A DNA stretch of 64,000 bases, taken from Deltaproteobacteria bacterium (GTDB lineage Bacteria; Myxococcota; JADLHZ01). Under the pieces are notes generated by a model, which was given only the letters and a program-made list of their open reading frames with translations, ran no database searches and was not told where the DNA came from. This document shows, one piece after another, positions 62,419 to 64,000 of the stretch. The DNA lies in NCBI GenBank assembly GCA_020848545.1, contig JADLHZ010000123.1, forward strand, positions 20,992 through 84,991, in the 5' to 3' direction. The first letter of the stretch is position 1; the number at the start of each line of letters is the position of its first letter. Position numbers and translations under genes: made by a program.

Positions 62419-62760
62419 CTACGTCTTCGGCGCCGGCGGCACACCCGGCACCGGCGGCTTCCGCTTGATCCGCTCGACGACGACGCCGTTCTGCAAGTGC
62501 GACGTCACGATCTCTTTGACGTCCTCCTGCTTCACCCCCGTGTACCAAGTGCCCTCCGGATACACGACGATGTTCGGCCCCTCTTCGCAGATGCCGAGGC
62601 ACCCGGACTTGTTCACGCGGATCTTCTTCGCGCGCAGCTCCGGCGTCGACTTCGACAGCTTCTTCATCTCTTCACAGATCGCCTCGCCGCCTTGCGGGGC
62701 GCAGGAGATCTTGCCCTCTTCTTTTCGGTTCGTGCAGACGAACACGTGTAGGTCGAACAT
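62419..62760 (-). CDS. Thioredoxin-fold 2Fe-2S ferredoxin
   Basis: 113 residues from ATG 62760 (a longer frame to 62997 is an overlap artefact with the divergent desaturase). Cys9, Cys20, Cys54 and Cys58 give the C-x10-C ... C-x3-C pattern of thioredoxin-like 2Fe-2S proteins (VCTNRKEEGKISCAPQGG, SGCLGICEEGP). The C-terminal tail is Lys/Pro-rich. Electron carrier or iron-sulfur sensor. Coupled to the EF-Tu-like gene; six bases between. Confidence 0.9.
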   Translation of the reverse strand: MFDLHVFVCTNRKEEGKISCAPQGGEAICEEMKKLSKSTPELRAKKIRVNKSGCLGICEEGPNIVVYPEGTWYTGVKQEDVKEIVTSHLQNGVVVERIKRKPPVPGVPPAPKT

Positions 62761-62892
62761 GGGCGGGAGATAGCACACCAATAGCGCGATGCCAGGCCCC
62801 CTCACGCGGTCTCGAGAAAACCGTCCCAGGAGCCGTTTTCCTCGTAAAAACACGGGTTGCGGACGCTCGTCGCGTGCGCTACGACGCTGCCC

Positions 62893-63834
62893 ATGCTCAG
62901 ATACAAAGCAGACCGACGGACGCTGTTCTTCGTCGCGCTCTACTTCACCTGCCTCACGACCCTCTGGCTGAACGCGCCAGCGTTCTGGCCGCTGCACGTC
63001 GCGCTCGTCATGGTCACCTCAGTGCTCGCGTTCATGGGCGCGGTCGCGACGCACAACGCCCTGCACTCGCCACCGTTCAAGTCGCGCGCACTGAACCGCG
63101 CGTTTCAAGTGGTGCTCACCCTCACCTACGGCCACCCGGTGAGCGCGTACGTTCCTGGCCACAACCTGAGCCACCACCGCTTCACGCAAACGAACAAAGA
63201 CGTGATGCGCACGACGAAGATGCGCTTCCGCTACAACTTGCTGAACATCCTCTTCTTCCTCGTCCGCGTCGCGCCTGGGATCATGAAGGCCGACTCGACG
63301 TACGTCAAAGCGATGCACAAGCGAAGCCCGGTGTGGTTTCGCCAGTACGTCATCGAAGCGAGCGCGTTCTTCGGCATGTCCGCGCTCTTGCTCGCCCTCG
63401 ATTGGAAGAAGTTCCTCCTCTATTGGATGCTGCCGCACACCTACGCCGCGTGGGGCATCGTCTCGATGAACTATCCGCAGCACGACGGCTGCGACCCCGA
63501 CAGCGAGTGGAACCACTCGCGCAATTTCGTGGGCAAGCTCGTCAACTGGTGGACCTACAACAACGGCTACCACACGCTGCACCACATCGAGCCGGGCCTG
63601 CACTGGTCGCTGCTCCCCGAAGAGCACAAAAAGCGCGTCGCGCCGTTCATCGATCCGCGCCTCGATCAGAAGTCGCTCATCGCGTTCTGCTTCGAGAACT
63701 ACGTCTGGCCGGGCCGCCGCCTGCGCTTCGACGGCACCCCGGTCGTGCTGCCGCCGATCGAGCCAGACCAGCCGTGGCTGCCGGCGCCACAAGAGACGCC
63801 GGCGGAGATTTCTCTCGGCGCCATCCCGGGTTAG
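62893..63834 (+). CDS. Fatty-acid desaturase
   Basis: 313 residues from ATG 62893 (GTG upstream at 62857 would add 12). Three His boxes of membrane di-iron desaturases: HNALH (54-58), HNLSHH (90-95) and YHTLHHIEPGLHW near 225-238. About four membrane segments. Probably acts on acyl lipids in the inner membrane using a ferredoxin or cytochrome donor; the divergent 2Fe-2S ferredoxin is a natural candidate. Ends just before a repeat-rich stretch. Confidence 0.9.
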   Translation: MLRYKADRRTLFFVALYFTCLTTLWLNAPAFWPLHVALVMVTSVLAFMGAVATHNALHSPPFKSRALNRAFQVVLTLTYGHPVSAYVPGHNLSHHRFTQTNKDVMRTTKMRFRYNLLNILFFLVRVAPGIMKADSTYVKAMHKRSPVWFRQYVIEASAFFGMSALLLALDWKKFLLYWMLPHTYAAWGIVSMNYPQHDGCDPDSEWNHSRNFVGKLVNWWTYNNGYHTLHHIEPGLHWSLLPEEHKKRVAPFIDPRLDQKSLIAFCFENYVWPGRRLRFDGTPVVLPPIEPDQPWLPAPQETPAEISLGAIPG

Positions 63835-64000
63835 AGCGCATCTCATAGCCTCTTTTCGAAGCGAAAACGTCGTTTTCGAGCCTGAGGCGCCCGCCCGTAG
63901 CGACGAGCGCGGAGGCGTGGCGCCAGCCACGTCGCACAAGCGAGGAGAGAGGACGGGTGGATCAGGCCGAAAGCGGCGTTTGCAGCCGAAAACGAGGTTG
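63835..64000. other. Terminal intergenic stretch with palindromes, no confirmed gene
   Basis: Contains CGAAAACG-T-CGTTTTCG (63862-63878), a near-perfect palindrome, and the hairpin CGTGGC / GCCACG with GCCA loop (63916-63931). The phrase CGAAAACG recurs near 63986. A GTG at 63957 after GAGGAGAGAGG could open a gene running off the window (MDQAESGVCSRKRG), but 14 residues are not enough to call. It looks like the edge of a repeated element or a control region. Confidence 0.4.

Noticed and set aside
63835..64000. Structured RNA (RNase P, tmRNA or SRP) at the right edge
   Set aside because: None of the conserved cores of these RNAs is recognisable; only short palindromes are visible.

Overview
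This is a high-GC, densely packed chromosomal segment with no rRNA, tRNA, CRISPR array or intact insertion sequence, and no gene-free gap above 300 bases. Several traits point to a member of the Myxococcota (deltaproteobacterial lineage, perhaps the Polyangia branch). They are: a VWA protein with MopE-like Cys-rich repeats and a C-terminal Cys-helix-Arg tail resembling MYXO-CTERM, many FHA, PEGA, TPR and FecR proteins, many short-signal lipoproteins, and a lipid A pathway. The assignment is inference from gene content; no marker gene is present.

Layout. (1) 1-4959: end of a surface-polysaccharide locus (two hexapeptide acyltransferases, a GT2 glycosyltransferase, two exosortase-type alpha/beta hydrolases) running into a di-haem peroxidase lipoprotein. 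(2) 4990-16098: lipoproteins, a membrane protein, an FAD oxidoreductase, DnaJ, a DeoC aldolase with an unusual N-terminal extension, a cyclase/PEGA remnant, and a TPR-barrel / FecR / lipoprotein operon. (3) 16101-20694: a tightly coupled six-gene operon encoding a TPR protein, an Mla-type ABC transporter with two different ATPases and two different permeases, and a small membrane protein. (4) 20736-25891: a Gly/Tyr-rich lipoprotein, a class II amidotransferase, an unknown protein, and two divergent citrate-synthase paralogues, one fused to a MerR-like helix-turn-helix. (5) 25952-29140: Skp/OmpH, LpxD, LpxA, LpxI (outer-membrane and lipid A biogenesis), then PdxJ, NnrD/E, TsaE, a receiver protein, a SpoU methyltransferase, an acyl-CoA synthetase, a cytochrome c and a SIS protein. 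(6) 37378-40728: two coupled amidohydrolases, one lacking the metal ligands, and a lipoprotein. (7) 40855-43422: an orphan SctV/FlhA export-gate protein and a PilZ protein. (8) 43677-54925: lipoproteins, a protein that reads as a dead CpaF/TadA ATPase, glutamate-cysteine ligase, and a partial Tad (Flp pilus) locus: pilin, prepilin peptidase, secretin, FHA-CpaF ATPase and a double-FHA membrane protein. (9) 55045-63834: Fic protein, VWA/MopE protein, Hsp70 ATPase-domain protein, GcvT, an MFS carrier, a free-standing EF-Tu domain-III-like protein, a 2Fe-2S thioredoxin-fold ferredoxin and a fatty-acid desaturase.

The most interesting candidates are the asymmetric Mla-type transporter, whose two ATPases carry complementary defects mapping to the same composite ATP site, and the CpaF-like pseudo-ATPase near the Tad genes. 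Others are the DeoC extension resembling a microcompartment targeting peptide, the EF-Tu domain-III protein, and a set of promoter-like elements so close to start codons that leaderless transcripts are likely. Most genes overlap by 1-4 bases (ATGA/GTGA), so translational coupling is the rule here.
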